From UBA1413 sp964472165 (GTDB lineage Bacteria > Bacteroidota > Bacteroidia > Bacteroidales > Prolixibacteraceae): 36,369 bases of DNA. The stretch is taken from contig CAYYJE010000022.1 of the NCBI GenBank assembly GCA_964472165.1, positions 1 through 36,369 on the forward strand, in the 5' to 3' direction. A program made the translations under genes and the position numbers. Shown in pieces: positions 1-7,695 of the stretch. The first letter of the stretch is position 1. The number at the start of each line of letters is the position of its first letter. The notes under the pieces were generated by a model, which was not told the DNA's origin, searched no databases, and was given only the letters and a program-made list of their open reading frames with translations.

Positions 1-150
1 TGATTTAGCGATATGATGATTTATCGATTTGATGATTTAGCGATTTGATGATTTAGCGATTTGATGATTTAGCGATATGATGATTTATCGATTTGATGAT
101 TTAGCGATTTGATGATTTATCGATATAATGATTTGACGATTCATCGATTT
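1..150. repeat. 8/16-bp tandem repeat array with a 64-bp higher-order period
   Basis: About nine head-to-tail copies of a 16-bp unit (TGATTTAGCGATTTGA and variants), itself two diverged 8-bp units with core GATTT. Units 1-3 (1-48) are identical to units 5-7 (65-112), so there is a 64-bp higher-order period. The array touches the window edge and may extend further. From 153 to 190 it passes into a looser series of AAATCA/AATCA words. It lies downstream of map, with no ORF that looks real. There are no spacers, so it is not a CRISPR. Function unknown. Confidence 0.9.
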
Positions 151-211
151 TTAAACAAATCAGCAAATCAATCAATCAACAAGTCGACAAATGGATTCCT
201 CGGCCTCGACC

Positions 212-991
212 TTAAGTGACCGGGTATTCTCCCAGACTGTCGGTGAGGACTTCGCAGCCTGTGGGTGTAACCAGAATGGTATGTTCAAACTGTGCGGAGA
301 GTTTGCGGTCGGAGGTTCGTGCCGTCCATCCGTCGCGGCGGTCGACGATGGTGGTGGGCCTGCCCTGGTTGATCATGGGTTCGATGGTAAAGATCATGCC
401 GGCTTTCATCAGGGGACCGCTGTTGCGCCGGGCGGTGTGGTCGACCTGGGGTTCCTCGTGAAAATGGACTCCCACGCCGTGGCCGCAAAACTCATAAACC
501 ACGCTGAATCCCTGTGACCGGGCATACCTGCTGATGACAAAGCCGATGTTGCCCAGTGGATTGCCGGGGCGCACCTGTTCAATGCCCAGGTCAAGGCAAT
601 GGCGGGTAGTGGTCACCAGTTTCTCCGCCAAAGGGGAGATTTGCCCGATGGTGTACATCCGGGAAGTATCGCCGTAATATCCTTCCAGGATGGTAGTCAC
701 ATCGATGTTCAGGATATCCCCCTCCTTGAGAATGACTCCGGGGGAAGGAATGCCATGGCACACAATTTCGTTGGGTGATATGCAGCTCGAAGCGGGAAAT
801 CCGTTATACCCTTTGGTGGCGGGGATAGCCCCGTGATCCCTGATAAACTCCTCAATCTTCAGGTCCAGATACTCCGTGGAGACCCCGGCCACCACCATGG
901 GGGCAATGTAGTCGAGGGTTTGCGCAGCCAGCTTGCTGCTCCTGCGGATCCCCTCAATCTGTTCGGGGGTTTTAATGATGATCTCGCCCAT
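212..991 (-). CDS. map: Type I methionine aminopeptidase
   Basis: Removes the initiator methionine from nascent proteins in the cytoplasm, using two metal ions. The 259-residue protein has all expected ligands in order: His79 (VCHG), Asp97 (NIDV), Asp108 (YGDTS), His171 (CGHGVG), Glu204 (FTIEP) and Glu236 (FEHT). Length fits the family. I start at the ATG at 991 (MGEIIIKTPEQIEGIR), which matches the usual N-terminus; a longer in-frame ORF to 1048 adds 19 residues of no family character. It is divergent from the thioesterase at 1084. The TAA stop runs straight into a GGTCGAGG repeat word also found after thrA. Confidence 0.95.
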   Translation of the reverse strand: MGEIIIKTPEQIEGIRRSSKLAAQTLDYIAPMVVAGVSTEYLDLKIEEFIRDHGAIPATKGYNGFPASSCISPNEIVCHGIPSPGVILKEGDILNIDVTTILEGYYGDTSRMYTIGQISPLAEKLVTTTRHCLDLGIEQVRPGNPLGNIGFVISRYARSQGFSVVYEFCGHGVGVHFHEEPQVDHTARRNSGPLMKAGMIFTIEPMINQGRPTTIVDRRDGWTARTSDRKLSAQFEHTILVTPTGCEVLTDSLGEYPVT

Positions 992-1048
992 TTGGCTTAA
1001 TTTTTTTGCAAAAGTGGCGAAATGATCCTGTTTTTCAAAACCGAACAA

Positions 1049-1056
1049 TAATTTTG
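1049..1056 (+). promoter_or_regulatory. Candidate -7 promoter element for the thioesterase gene
   Basis: TAATTTTG is an exact match to the Bacteroidota -7 consensus TAnnTTTG, 27 nt before the ATG at 1084. No clear TTG sits 17-23 nt upstream (only CTG at 1028), so the call rests on the -7 element and position. Confidence 0.42.
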
Positions 1057-1083
1057 CGCCAAAGTTTATTGATACCGTCCGTT

Positions 1084-1815
1084 ATGAAGTATATCCATCA
1101 TCTGAAAGCGCAATCCTATCATATAAACCGTTTCGGGGAAGTGTCGACTCCCTTTCTTTTCTGGTATATGCAGGAGATTGCCTGGGAGCATGCCCGCGTG
1201 TTGGGATTCGGATTTGAAGACCTGCGCGAAGACCAGCTTTTCTGGGTCCTCTCGAGGTTTTATGTGAAGGTCGGACGCCGTCCCCGCTGGACCGAAGAGT
1301 TTACCCTGGAAACCTGGTCACGGGGTACCGACGGGTTTTATGCCTACCGCGATTTCCGCTTCCTGGATAATTCCGGAAAGGAGATCATTACCGCCACAAG
1401 CAGCTGGCTGGTCCTGAATCTTCAAACCCGCAGGATCCAGCGGCTCTCGGCCATTACCGGTTTCCCCCGATATTCCGAAAGCCTCCTTGGATTCAATCCC
1501 GGGAAAGTGGCCTCACCCATGACCGGTGATCCACTTGATTTCTATCCCGTACTCTTCAATGAGATTGACATCAACCAGCATTTCAATACGGGACGTTACC
1601 TCGAACGGCTCAATAACAGCTACTCATTTGATTTTCAGCAAACCCACACCCTCAGGGAAATGGAGGTGAATTTCCTGAAGGAGGGGCTTCCCGATGACCG
1701 GCTCGCTGTCAGGCAGCAAAGAATCAGTCCCATGGAACACCTCTGCAGCATCCAGCGGGAAAATGACCTGGCCGAGCTGATCCGTGCCCGGCTCGTGTGG
1801 CAGGAGAAAGGATAA
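1084..1815 (+). CDS. Acyl-ACP thioesterase (FatA/FatB-like, double hotdog)
   Basis: Predicted to hydrolyse acyl-ACP to free fatty acid in the cytoplasm. The 243-residue protein fits the PF01643 family. The N-terminal hotdog has the opening INRFGEVSTPFLFWYMQEIA and a TSSWLVLNLQTRR stretch. The second hotdog has DINQHFNTGRYLERL, corresponding to the family's conserved Asp/Asn-x-His-x-Asn catalytic segment. I start at the ATG at 1084 (MKYIHHLKAQ); the ORF is open upstream to 1006, but that extension overlaps map and has no family character. A TAnnTTTG element lies 27 nt upstream. It converges on miaA. Chain-length preference cannot be read from sequence. Confidence 0.88.
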   Translation: MKYIHHLKAQSYHINRFGEVSTPFLFWYMQEIAWEHARVLGFGFEDLREDQLFWVLSRFYVKVGRRPRWTEEFTLETWSRGTDGFYAYRDFRFLDNSGKEIITATSSWLVLNLQTRRIQRLSAITGFPRYSESLLGFNPGKVASPMTGDPLDFYPVLFNEIDINQHFNTGRYLERLNNSYSFDFQQTHTLREMEVNFLKEGLPDDRLAVRQQRISPMEHLCSIQRENDLAELIRARLVWQEKG

Positions 1816-2026
1816 ACCCCTGGTCCGGAATTGGTGACCGGTGTCTCAGGGAAACGGTAATCATTGATCAGTGATCCGGTTGCTTCTCCAATGATGCGAA
1901 AAAACTCTCCGCCTGGACAGGAGGAGTACCCTGGCCCGACGCAGGAGGGATCAGGGGGAGGTGGTGGAAGCCATGCCCGGCGCTGCAAACCACCCCGTCA
2001 TTTCAATCGTGCCTCATGAAATGCCA

Positions 2027-2054
2027 CCCCTCCTATCCCTTCAGGCAGGAGGGG
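2027..2054. other. Perfect 8-bp inverted repeat in the convergent thioesterase/miaA gap
   Basis: CCCCTCCT (2027-2034) pairs exactly with AGGAGGGG (2047-2054) across a 12-nt loop. It lies in the 270-bp gap between two convergent genes, where a bidirectional stop would be expected, but neither side carries a T tract. Apart from this and a few AGGAGGG-like words (1918-1965), I see nothing else in 1816-2085. Confidence 0.35.
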
Positions 2055-2085
2055 AAACTTTCGTAGTCCACTGCATTTCCCGGAG

Positions 2086-3090
2086 TCACAAAACCGAACC
2101 CATCAGTTCCATGACTTTGTTGACTTTCTCCTCCAGTGTCAGGTTGCCGTCGATCCAGTGTATCACGGTTCCTTCGCGTTCCATCTTCCTGAACCAGGTC
2201 ATCTGCCGCTTGGCAAACTGGTGAATGGCAATATTGAGTTTTTCCGTCATATCCTGTAGGGTGAGTTCCCCGGTCAGGTAAAGGGTGATGAATTTATATT
2301 CCAGTCCGTAATAGGTAAGGGCTTCCGGGGCGATTCCGGAGCGCAGCAATCCCCCCACCTCTTCGACCATGCCGTCCTTGAGCCGCTGGTGAAGTCTTTC
2401 GGTGATCCTCAGGCGGCGGGTCTCCACGTCGAAATGGATGCCCACGACCAGGGGACTAAGGGACTGAGAGACGGAGGGACTAAGGGACTGAGGGAGTGGG
2501 TGACTGAGGGACTGAGGGACTAAGGGACTAAGGGACTGAGGGACTGAGGGACTCAGAGACAGATAGTGCTCTTCGATTTCGATAGCGCGGATGGCCCGCT
2601 TTTCGTTTACAATGTCGGTGATGTTGTGGAGGTTGGATTTGTAGGTTTTCAGCAGGGTGGTGAGCTCTTCCAGTGATTTTCCTTTCAGTGCTGCCCTCAG
2701 TGCCACGTTGACCGGCACTTCTATAAGGTGGTAATCCCTGAGTACCGCTTCGATATACAATCCGCTTCCCCCGCAGAGCACCGGGAATTTTCCCCGGGCA
2801 CGAAGGTCGGCCATGACCTTCTGAAAGTCGCGTTTGTATTCGAAAACATTGTACTGGGTGCCGGCATCGGCAATGTCGGTGAGGTGAACGGGAATCCGGA
2901 CTCCATCGACCACATAATCCTCCAGATCTTTCCCGGTGCCGATATCCATACCACGGTACACCTGGCGCGAATCGGCGGAGATCACTTCTCCGCCGAGGCG
3001 TGCCGCCAGGTGAGCTGCCAGGGCTGTTTTTCCCGTGGCGGTGGGCCCCAGGATGGTCAGAATATTATATGCTGTGTTGCCAGGTGTCAT
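2086..3090 (-). CDS. miaA: tRNA dimethylallyltransferase with an in-frame repeat insertion
   Basis: Transfers a dimethylallyl group to A37 of tRNAs reading UNN codons. The 334-residue protein has the P-loop GPTATGKT (residues 15-22), the SADSRQVYRGMDIGTGK segment (38-54) and the tRNA-binding core VNEKRAIRAIEI (161-172). Residues 177-213 are a low-complexity octapeptide repeat (QSLSPxVP) encoded by fourteen 8-bp repeats at 2452-2563; normal family sequence resumes at VGIHFDVETRRLRITERL. The insertion falls where MiaA proteins vary, after the RAxEI motif, so the enzyme may still work. Start is the ATG at 3090; the ORF is open to 3210, but the extra 40 residues are not family-like. A -7 element lies at 3122. 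Confidence 0.93.
   Translation of the reverse strand: MTPGNTAYNILTILGPTATGKTALAAHLAARLGGEVISADSRQVYRGMDIGTGKDLEDYVVDGVRIPVHLTDIADAGTQYNVFEYKRDFQKVMADLRARGKFPVLCGGSGLYIEAVLRDYHLIEVPVNVALRAALKGKSLEELTTLLKTYKSNLHNITDIVNEKRAIRAIEIEEHYLSLSPSVPQSLSPLVPQSLSHPLPQSLSPSVSQSLSPLVVGIHFDVETRRLRITERLHQRLKDGMVEEVGGLLRSGIAPEALTYYGLEYKFITLYLTGELTLQDMTEKLNIAIHQFAKRQMTWFRKMEREGTVIHWIDGNLTLEEKVNKVMELMGSVL
2452..2563 (-). repeat. 8-bp tandem repeat (GGGACTGA on +) inside miaA
   Basis: Fourteen consecutive 8-bp units, mostly GGGACTGA or GGGACTAA on the plus strand, with a few variants (GAGACGGA, GGGAGTGG, GTGACTGA, GGGACTCA). Read on the coding (minus) strand, the unit TCAGTCCC encodes the same octapeptide in all three frames and has no stop; read on the plus strand it contains TGA and TAA. 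Three further units of the same word lie at the 3' end of thrC (24823-24846). Confidence 0.95.
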
Positions 3091-3121
3091 TGAACAAACT
3101 TTTATTGGGTCATGGAAAGAA

Positions 3122-3129
3122 CAAAAATA
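3122..3129 (-). promoter_or_regulatory. Candidate -7 promoter element for miaA
   Basis: On the minus strand this reads TATTTTTG, an exact TAnnTTTG match, 31 nt before the chosen miaA ATG. A TTG lies 15 nt upstream of it, slightly closer than usual. Its position supports the shorter miaA start. Confidence 0.45.
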
Positions 3130-3236
3130 CAAAATCCGGAGCAGCAAGAGAAATTGGGTTTGGCAGAAATGGTTGAGAGTAAAGGATATGTTCCTGATTG
3201 AGAATTTCACTGTACATTTACCGGAAAATTTGTTTA

Positions 3237-3857
3237 ATGATCCTTGAAGCTTGTGTGGAAACCCTGGAAGAAGCCCTGAAGGCCAGGGAGCGTGGGGCCC
3301 ACAGAATAGAGCTCTGCTCCCGGCTTGATCTGGACGGACTCTCTCCTTCGGAGGAGCTTGTCAGGGAGGTCTGTGCAGCCCTGATAATTCCGGTGATGGT
3401 GATGATCAGGCCCCGGGAGGGGGATTTTGTCTATTCTGAAGATGAGATCACCGTCATGCTCCGGGAAATTGACAGGGCCAAAGCTCTGGGAGCTTCCGGA
3501 ATGGTCTTCGGGGTGCTGACCACTGATAATCAGATAGATATGGATCAGTGCAGACGTTTGGCAGAGAGGGCATTCCCCTTGCCGGTCACCTTTCACAAGG
3601 CGATCGACACCATGGAGGATCCGGTCATGGGAGTCAGGCAACTTCTGAAGTGCGGAGGCATCACCCGGATCCTCACTTCGGGAGGGAAACCCACTGCCCG
3701 CGAGGGAGCCGGTAAAATCAGGGAGATGAGGACGGCTGCTGCCGGCCGGATTATCATCCTGGTGGCCGGAAAAGTAACGGGCGACAATGTGGAGGAAATC
3801 GAAGCACTGACCGGGGCTGAGGAATTTCACGGCCGGAGGATCGCAGGCGAGCTATAA
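3237..3857 (+). CDS. cutC: CutC family protein (copper homeostasis family)
   Basis: A TIM-barrel protein of the PF03932 family. Landmarks are LEACVETLEEAL (residues 3-14), GAHRIELCSRL (20-30), LSPSEELV, VMIRPREGDFVYS, TFHKAIDTMEDP and RILTSGGKPTAREG. At 206 residues it is shorter than the roughly 240-250 usual for bacterial CutC, and the loop after the last strand (VAGKVTGDNVEEI) lacks the usual double-glycine phosphate-site-like motif, so activity may be altered. The copper role of CutC is itself debated. Start is the ATG at 3237, where family similarity begins; the ORF is open to 3198. It ends only 2 bp from the convergent gene at 3860. Confidence 0.85.
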   Translation: MILEACVETLEEALKARERGAHRIELCSRLDLDGLSPSEELVREVCAALIIPVMVMIRPREGDFVYSEDEITVMLREIDRAKALGASGMVFGVLTTDNQIDMDQCRRLAERAFPLPVTFHKAIDTMEDPVMGVRQLLKCGGITRILTSGGKPTAREGAGKIREMRTAAAGRIIILVAGKVTGDNVEEIEALTGAEEFHGRRIAGEL

Positions 3858-3859
3858 AC

Positions 3860-5248
3860 CTACCTTTTTATCATATCCTCGAACTGGAATTCAAACCCGT
3901 CGAGGGGGGTGCGGGCAGGGGCCAGAACCACCCTGTGCCGACTGTCAAGCAGGAAAGCCGAAGGGTATGAGCGTACCCGGTAATCCCTTCCCGTCTTCCG
4001 GTTGGGCGTGTCGGTGACCATAATTCCCGGAATCTGGTGCCTGCTCATGAACTCTTCGTTGCTGACTTTTTTCGAAGGGGAGAGGACCACCAGGAACTGA
4101 ACAGGGTTACCGGTTTTTTCCGCCATGGTTTTGAGGTATTTAACCTGTTCCTGGCATATGGGGATTTCCAGGTCGGCAAAGAGAATATAGAGGTACTGCC
4201 CGGTGTTGGCTGCAGAGCACCAGGTGTGGAGATCCACCGACGGAAGAGATATTTCAGGGGCTGTGGTTCCCGGTTGGAGATAACTGATTTTTTCGGAGAG
4301 GTGGGCTGCGATCTGCCGGATCTCCTTCTGGTTGTGGGAGGTAAAATAGCCTGAGGTTACCATTTTCCAGATGGCGGTTTTGGAGAATTCACCGGAATAC
4401 CACGCGTCGTGGAGGAGTTTAAGCAGGATAACATCGGACAGGGGAGAGGGGGCAGCCGTAAACCGCGAAGTCCAGTTGCGAAGTTCCGTGAGATTCTCCC
4501 TGGCTACCCAAAGGCGAAGTTTTGATCCTGTAGGCGATTTACTTTCAGTACTCAGTGTGTTGACGAAAAGTCGGTTCAGAAAATCGGTAAAGGCGGGCCG
4601 GAACCAGGCTCCGGGAGGAAGATCCTTCAGTTCCCCTGCAATCCTTTCCCTGCCCGACCGCATGACATCGGCTTCGAGGGAAGCCATCCGGATGCGGAGA
4701 TGTTCCCTGAAAAGTGGATCTCTGTTTTTCCCGAACTCCTTGTCCAGCTTTCCGCGGATGGTGTCGGCATAGCTCTTCATCTGCTTGTAATAGAGTTGGT
4801 TGAAGTAGGTGTCGGTAAACCGGTAGAATCGCGTGTCGAACTGCGATATCATGTTGGTAATTTCATTGCCGGAGTCCCCTCCGGTTTTCAGCCAGATTTC
4901 AACAGGCTCAAAATAAGGATTTTTGCTCTCTTCAAAACGTTTTTCACGCAATGGGGGAAGTTCAAGGGTTATATCCCTCCCGGGAACAAGGATCATTCTT
5001 CCCCGGTAAATCCCGAAATCACTGTAACAATAGAGATTTTCAAGTACAGCCGCTTCAGCGTTAAATTTCCCCTGGTCATCGATGTTCAGCATAAAACAGG
5101 GAACAGGCGTTTTGGAAACCGGATCGGAAACAGAAAAGAATTCCAGAGTTCTACCGGCATAATCCGGCGCTGAACCAATGATCCGCAGGGCCTCGGCCTG
5201 AAGGCCTGCAAGTATGATCAGTGAAATGAGAATGAAAATTTTTCGCAT
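3860..5248 (-). CDS. Exported thioredoxin-fold protein lacking the CXXC motif
   Basis: 462 residues from the ATG at 5248, which opens a clear Sec signal peptide (MRKIFILISLIILAGLQAEA), so the product is probably periplasmic. The middle (about 60-320) is a helical region typical of large Bacteroidota TlpA/DsbE-like proteins. From about 335 there is a redoxin-like domain: PGTTAPEISLP, then YLYILFADLEIPICQEQ where TlpA proteins carry WCxxC, then the cis-proline strand YPSAFLLDSRHRVV. The active site has one cysteine and no CXXC, so a classical disulfide reductase role is doubtful; a binding or structural role is possible. It lies 199 bp downstream of coaD on the same strand, with repeat words in the gap. 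Confidence 0.72.
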   Translation of the reverse strand: MRKIFILISLIILAGLQAEALRIIGSAPDYAGRTLEFFSVSDPVSKTPVPCFMLNIDDQGKFNAEAAVLENLYCYSDFGIYRGRMILVPGRDITLELPPLREKRFEESKNPYFEPVEIWLKTGGDSGNEITNMISQFDTRFYRFTDTYFNQLYYKQMKSYADTIRGKLDKEFGKNRDPLFREHLRIRMASLEADVMRSGRERIAGELKDLPPGAWFRPAFTDFLNRLFVNTLSTESKSPTGSKLRLWVARENLTELRNWTSRFTAAPSPLSDVILLKLLHDAWYSGEFSKTAIWKMVTSGYFTSHNQKEIRQIAAHLSEKISYLQPGTTAPEISLPSVDLHTWCSAANTGQYLYILFADLEIPICQEQVKYLKTMAEKTGNPVQFLVVLSPSKKVSNEEFMSRHQIPGIMVTDTPNRKTGRDYRVRSYPSAFLLDSRHRVVLAPARTPLDGFEFQFEDMIKR

Positions 5249-5393
5249 GGATACTCGTACGATGAACTGGATTGTAAACTCAAAACAGGGTGGTTTTATT
5301 GTATTGTGCCATGGATCTGCCATACGGTCGCACCAAACGGTATTATAAGAGGGGGGTGCCTGCATCTTTAAACCGCGGCATTTCCGCCATTGA

Positions 5394-5452
5394 TCTTAAT
5401 CTTAGCCTTGACCTCGATCTGCAGGAACATATCAACGGCGCGCAACCTTAGC
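5394..5452. repeat. Short CTTAATCTTAGCCTTGACCTCGA-type words after coaD
   Basis: The gap between coaD and the thioredoxin-like gene holds degenerate 6-bp words (ATCTTA, GCCTTG, ACCTCG) at 5394-5420, and again CCTTAGCCTTG at 5446-5456 across the coaD stop. The same vocabulary recurs at 201-212 (after map), 26166-26211 (before thrC) and 27675-27731 (after thrA). Confidence 0.6.
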
Positions 5453-5948
5453 CTTGTTCTTCCGGTTTTCCATTTCCGTTCCGGAATTCGTTCATGTTCA
5501 GGGTGCGTGGCAGGAACCGGCTGGCATCGCCACCATGCATGATGATATCGCGCACAATGGTGGAATTCACCGGGGTATGTTCCGGTATGGTAAGCAAAAA
5601 GACGGTCTCGATTTCGGGGTACATCTGTTTGTTGACCTGGGCGATGGCCCGTTCGAACTCAAAGTCGGCCGATGTACGGAGACCCCGTAGAATGTATTGT
5701 GCGCCTACCTTTTTGCAGAAGTCCACGGTGAGTCCATCGTGGACTTCCACCGAAATGTTGTTGTCGAATTCAAATACCTCCCTGATCCATTTGATTCGCT
5801 TTTCAAGGGGGAAAAACGATTTTTTGTTGGTGTTGTGCCCCACCATGATGATGATCTGGTCAAAAATCTGGGTAGCCCTTCTCACGATCGACTCGTGACC
5901 GATGGTAAACGGGTCGAAGGATCCCGGGAAGATGGCAATCTTTTCCAT
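5448..5948 (-). CDS. coaD: Pantetheine-phosphate adenylyltransferase
   Basis: Catalyses the fourth step of CoA synthesis, 4'-phosphopantetheine plus ATP to dephospho-CoA. The 166-residue protein has the nucleotidyltransferase motif GSFDPFTIGH near the N-terminus, the LRGLRTSADFEFE substrate segment, and the second ATP motif NSTIVRDIIMHGGD near the C-terminus. Length fits the family. Start is the ATG at 5948 (MEKIAIFPGSFDP); the ORF continues open to 5975. A promoter match (TTG, 17 nt, TACCTTTG) lies 25-52 nt upstream. Probably co-transcribed with the thioredoxin-like gene below it. Confidence 0.96.
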   Translation of the reverse strand: MEKIAIFPGSFDPFTIGHESIVRRATQIFDQIIIMVGHNTNKKSFFPLEKRIKWIREVFEFDNNISVEVHDGLTVDFCKKVGAQYILRGLRTSADFEFERAIAQVNKQMYPEIETVFLLTIPEHTPVNSTIVRDIIMHGGDASRFLPRTLNMNEFRNGNGKPEEQG

Positions 5949-5972
5949 GTGCACTGTAGTATATTGACGTTC

Positions 5973-6000
5973 CAAAGGTAATATCTTATTGAATAATCAA
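5973..6000 (-). promoter_or_regulatory. Candidate Bacteroidota promoter for coaD
   Basis: On the minus strand, TTG (6000-5998), a 17-nt spacer and TACCTTTG (5980-5973, exact TAnnTTTG) lie just upstream of the coaD ATG at 5948. The expected transcription start is about 15-20 nt before the ATG. Confidence 0.55.
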
Positions 6001-6147
6001 GCACCGGACACCGTTTTTAAGGGAAATGTACAATTGTTGCAACCCTCTTTTAATGTTCTGTCTGAAGTATCATTCCCATGGCCGGTGACAGGTTTAAAAA
6101 TCGGGGTGAAGCTTTGGCAATTCAATCTGAACTCTGTTAAAATTTCA

Positions 6148-6155
6148 TACTTTTG
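6148..6155 (+). promoter_or_regulatory. Candidate -7 element for the GT2/methyltransferase operon
   Basis: TACTTTTG matches TAnnTTTG exactly, 20 nt before the ATG at 6176. No TTG is found at the right distance upstream, so only half the promoter is supported. Confidence 0.42.
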
Positions 6156-6175
6156 GGAAATCTAAATCATTAGCA

Positions 6176-6913
6176 ATGGGTTTGAAGTTGTCGGTTGTGA
6201 TTCCTGTATACAACGAGGAGAAAACCATAGAAGCCATTTTAGACAGAGTCGTTACTGTCAGGTTAATGAATGACCTGGACAGGGAGATCATACTGATTGA
6301 TGATTTTTCAACTGACAAGTCTGCCCGGGTCATTGAAAACTATATCAGCACCCATTCCGGTGACAATATCCGGCTGGTGTATCAGCCAGGCAACATGGGC
6401 AAAGGTGCTGCCATTCACCGTGGTATCGAAGAAGCTTCGGGCGACTATCTGATCGTTCAGGATGCCGACCTGGAGTACGATCCCCGGGAGTACAACGACT
6501 TGCTGAAACCGGTTCTTGAAGGGAATGCCGACGTGGTGTATGGTTCCCGTTTTTCCGGAGGAAATCCCCATCGCATTCTCTTTTTCTGGCATTCACTTGG
6601 AAACAGATTCCTGACTTTTGTATCCAATATGTTTTCAAACCTGAACCTGACAGATATGGAGACTTGTTACAAGCTTTTCAGGACCGATATCATAAAGCAG
6701 CTTCCTTTAAAGGAGAAAAGGTTTGGTTTTGAACCTGAGGTAACCGCCAGGATTGCATGGATGCCGGGAATCAGAATTTATGAAGTGGGTATTTCCTATT
6801 ATGGCCGTACTTATTCCGAAGGGAAGAAGATCAGCTGGAAAGATGGATTTCATGCCATATGGTGCATTTTAAAATACAATCTGGAAGAATGGAGGGGGAG
6901 TTGGACCGCATGA
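6176..6913 (+). CDS. GT2 glycosyltransferase, polyprenyl-phosphate sugar synthase type
   Basis: A 245-residue family 2 (GT-A) enzyme that probably transfers a hexose from a nucleotide sugar to polyprenyl phosphate at the inner membrane. Visible motifs are SVVIPVYNEEKTI (residues 6-18), the first acidic pair IDDFSTD (41-47), the metal-binding DAD (96-98, followed by LEYDPREY) and YGSRFSGG. It ends with WKDGFHAIWCILKYNL, typical of DPM1-like enzymes, and has no C-terminal membrane helices. The stop overlaps the start of the methyltransferase (ATGA), which indicates an operon. The sugar donor cannot be read from sequence. Confidence 0.88.
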   Translation: MGLKLSVVIPVYNEEKTIEAILDRVVTVRLMNDLDREIILIDDFSTDKSARVIENYISTHSGDNIRLVYQPGNMGKGAAIHRGIEEASGDYLIVQDADLEYDPREYNDLLKPVLEGNADVVYGSRFSGGNPHRILFFWHSLGNRFLTFVSNMFSNLNLTDMETCYKLFRTDIIKQLPLKEKRFGFEPEVTARIAWMPGIRIYEVGISYYGRTYSEGKKISWKDGFHAIWCILKYNLEEWRGSWTA

Positions 6914-7647
6914 AAGATGAAACCGGATTTAATACGTTGGATACGATTTCGGGTGCCGGCAGATTTAATGAATGGATGGCATCTACCCTCATGCCCTGGT
7001 GCCGGGGAGAGATTCTGGAAATTGGCGGTGGCATCGGGAATATCTCCCGGGTGTTTCTTGAAAAGGGGTATTCACTGACTGTTACCGAGCTAAGGGAAGC
7101 GTATTGCGACTTGCTGAAGCAGCAGGTTGGCAAAATGAATTCCCTTCGCGAAATTCTTCAAATGGACATCACCGATCCGGCGTTCAATGAAAAATTCGGT
7201 CACTTGTCAGGAAAATTTGATACCGTATTTGCCCTGAATGTGCTTGAACATATCGTGGATCGTGAAACCGCCGTCAGGAATTGCCGGGCGCTTTTAAAAA
7301 CAGAAGGAACCCTGATCATTTTGGTGCCTGCATTTCAGTCACTTTATAACCGGTTTGACGCTGAACTGGGCCACCATCTGAGGTTTACGCAAGGAAAGTT
7401 GTCGGGACTGCTGAATCGAAACGGATTCCGGATACTGCACCGGCAGTTTTTCAATAGTGCAGGAATAGCAGGTTGGTGGTTTGCAGGAAGTATAATGAGA
7501 AAAAAAATGATACCGGAAGGATCTATGCGGTTGTATAACCTGATGGTCCCCCTGTTCAGGATTCTTGATCAGATCACCCATCGCTTTGTGGGGTTAAGCA
7601 TCATCCAGGTTGGGATTAAAACCGGGGAGGCGATTCCGGAATCATGA
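6910..7647 (+). CDS. SAM-dependent class I methyltransferase
   Basis: 245 residues with a Rossmann methyltransferase core: motif I ILEIGGGIGNISRVF, an acidic end of strand 2 at TVTELREAY, DITDPAF, and motif IV FDTVFALNVLEHI. After RALLKTEGTLIILVPAF comes a C-terminal region with YNRFDAELGHHLRF, a pattern common in methyltransferases of glycan and lipid clusters. I start at the ATG at 6910, which overlaps the stop of the GT2 gene by 4 bp; an upstream in-frame Met at 6889 is possible. The neighbours suggest a glycan or polyprenyl-linked substrate, which is inference. Confidence 0.85.
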   Translation: MKDETGFNTLDTISGAGRFNEWMASTLMPWCRGEILEIGGGIGNISRVFLEKGYSLTVTELREAYCDLLKQQVGKMNSLREILQMDITDPAFNEKFGHLSGKFDTVFALNVLEHIVDRETAVRNCRALLKTEGTLIILVPAFQSLYNRFDAELGHHLRFTQGKLSGLLNRNGFRILHRQFFNSAGIAGWWFAGSIMRKKMIPEGSMRLYNLMVPLFRILDQITHRFVGLSIIQVGIKTGEAIPES

Positions 7648-7695
7648 ACGTCATATACTGAGTTTTCAATACAAACGATAACCATTGAACCGACC

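Noticed and set aside
1..150. Possible CRISPR array
   Set aside because: Units are 16 bp and contiguous, with no unique spacers and no cas genes nearby.
1861..1874. Near-palindrome TCATTGATCAGTGA
   Set aside because: No loop, one wobble, no T tract and no known operator match.
3234..3830. 198-codon ORF on the minus strand
   Set aside because: Antisense shadow of cutC, with His/Pro-rich unnatural composition.
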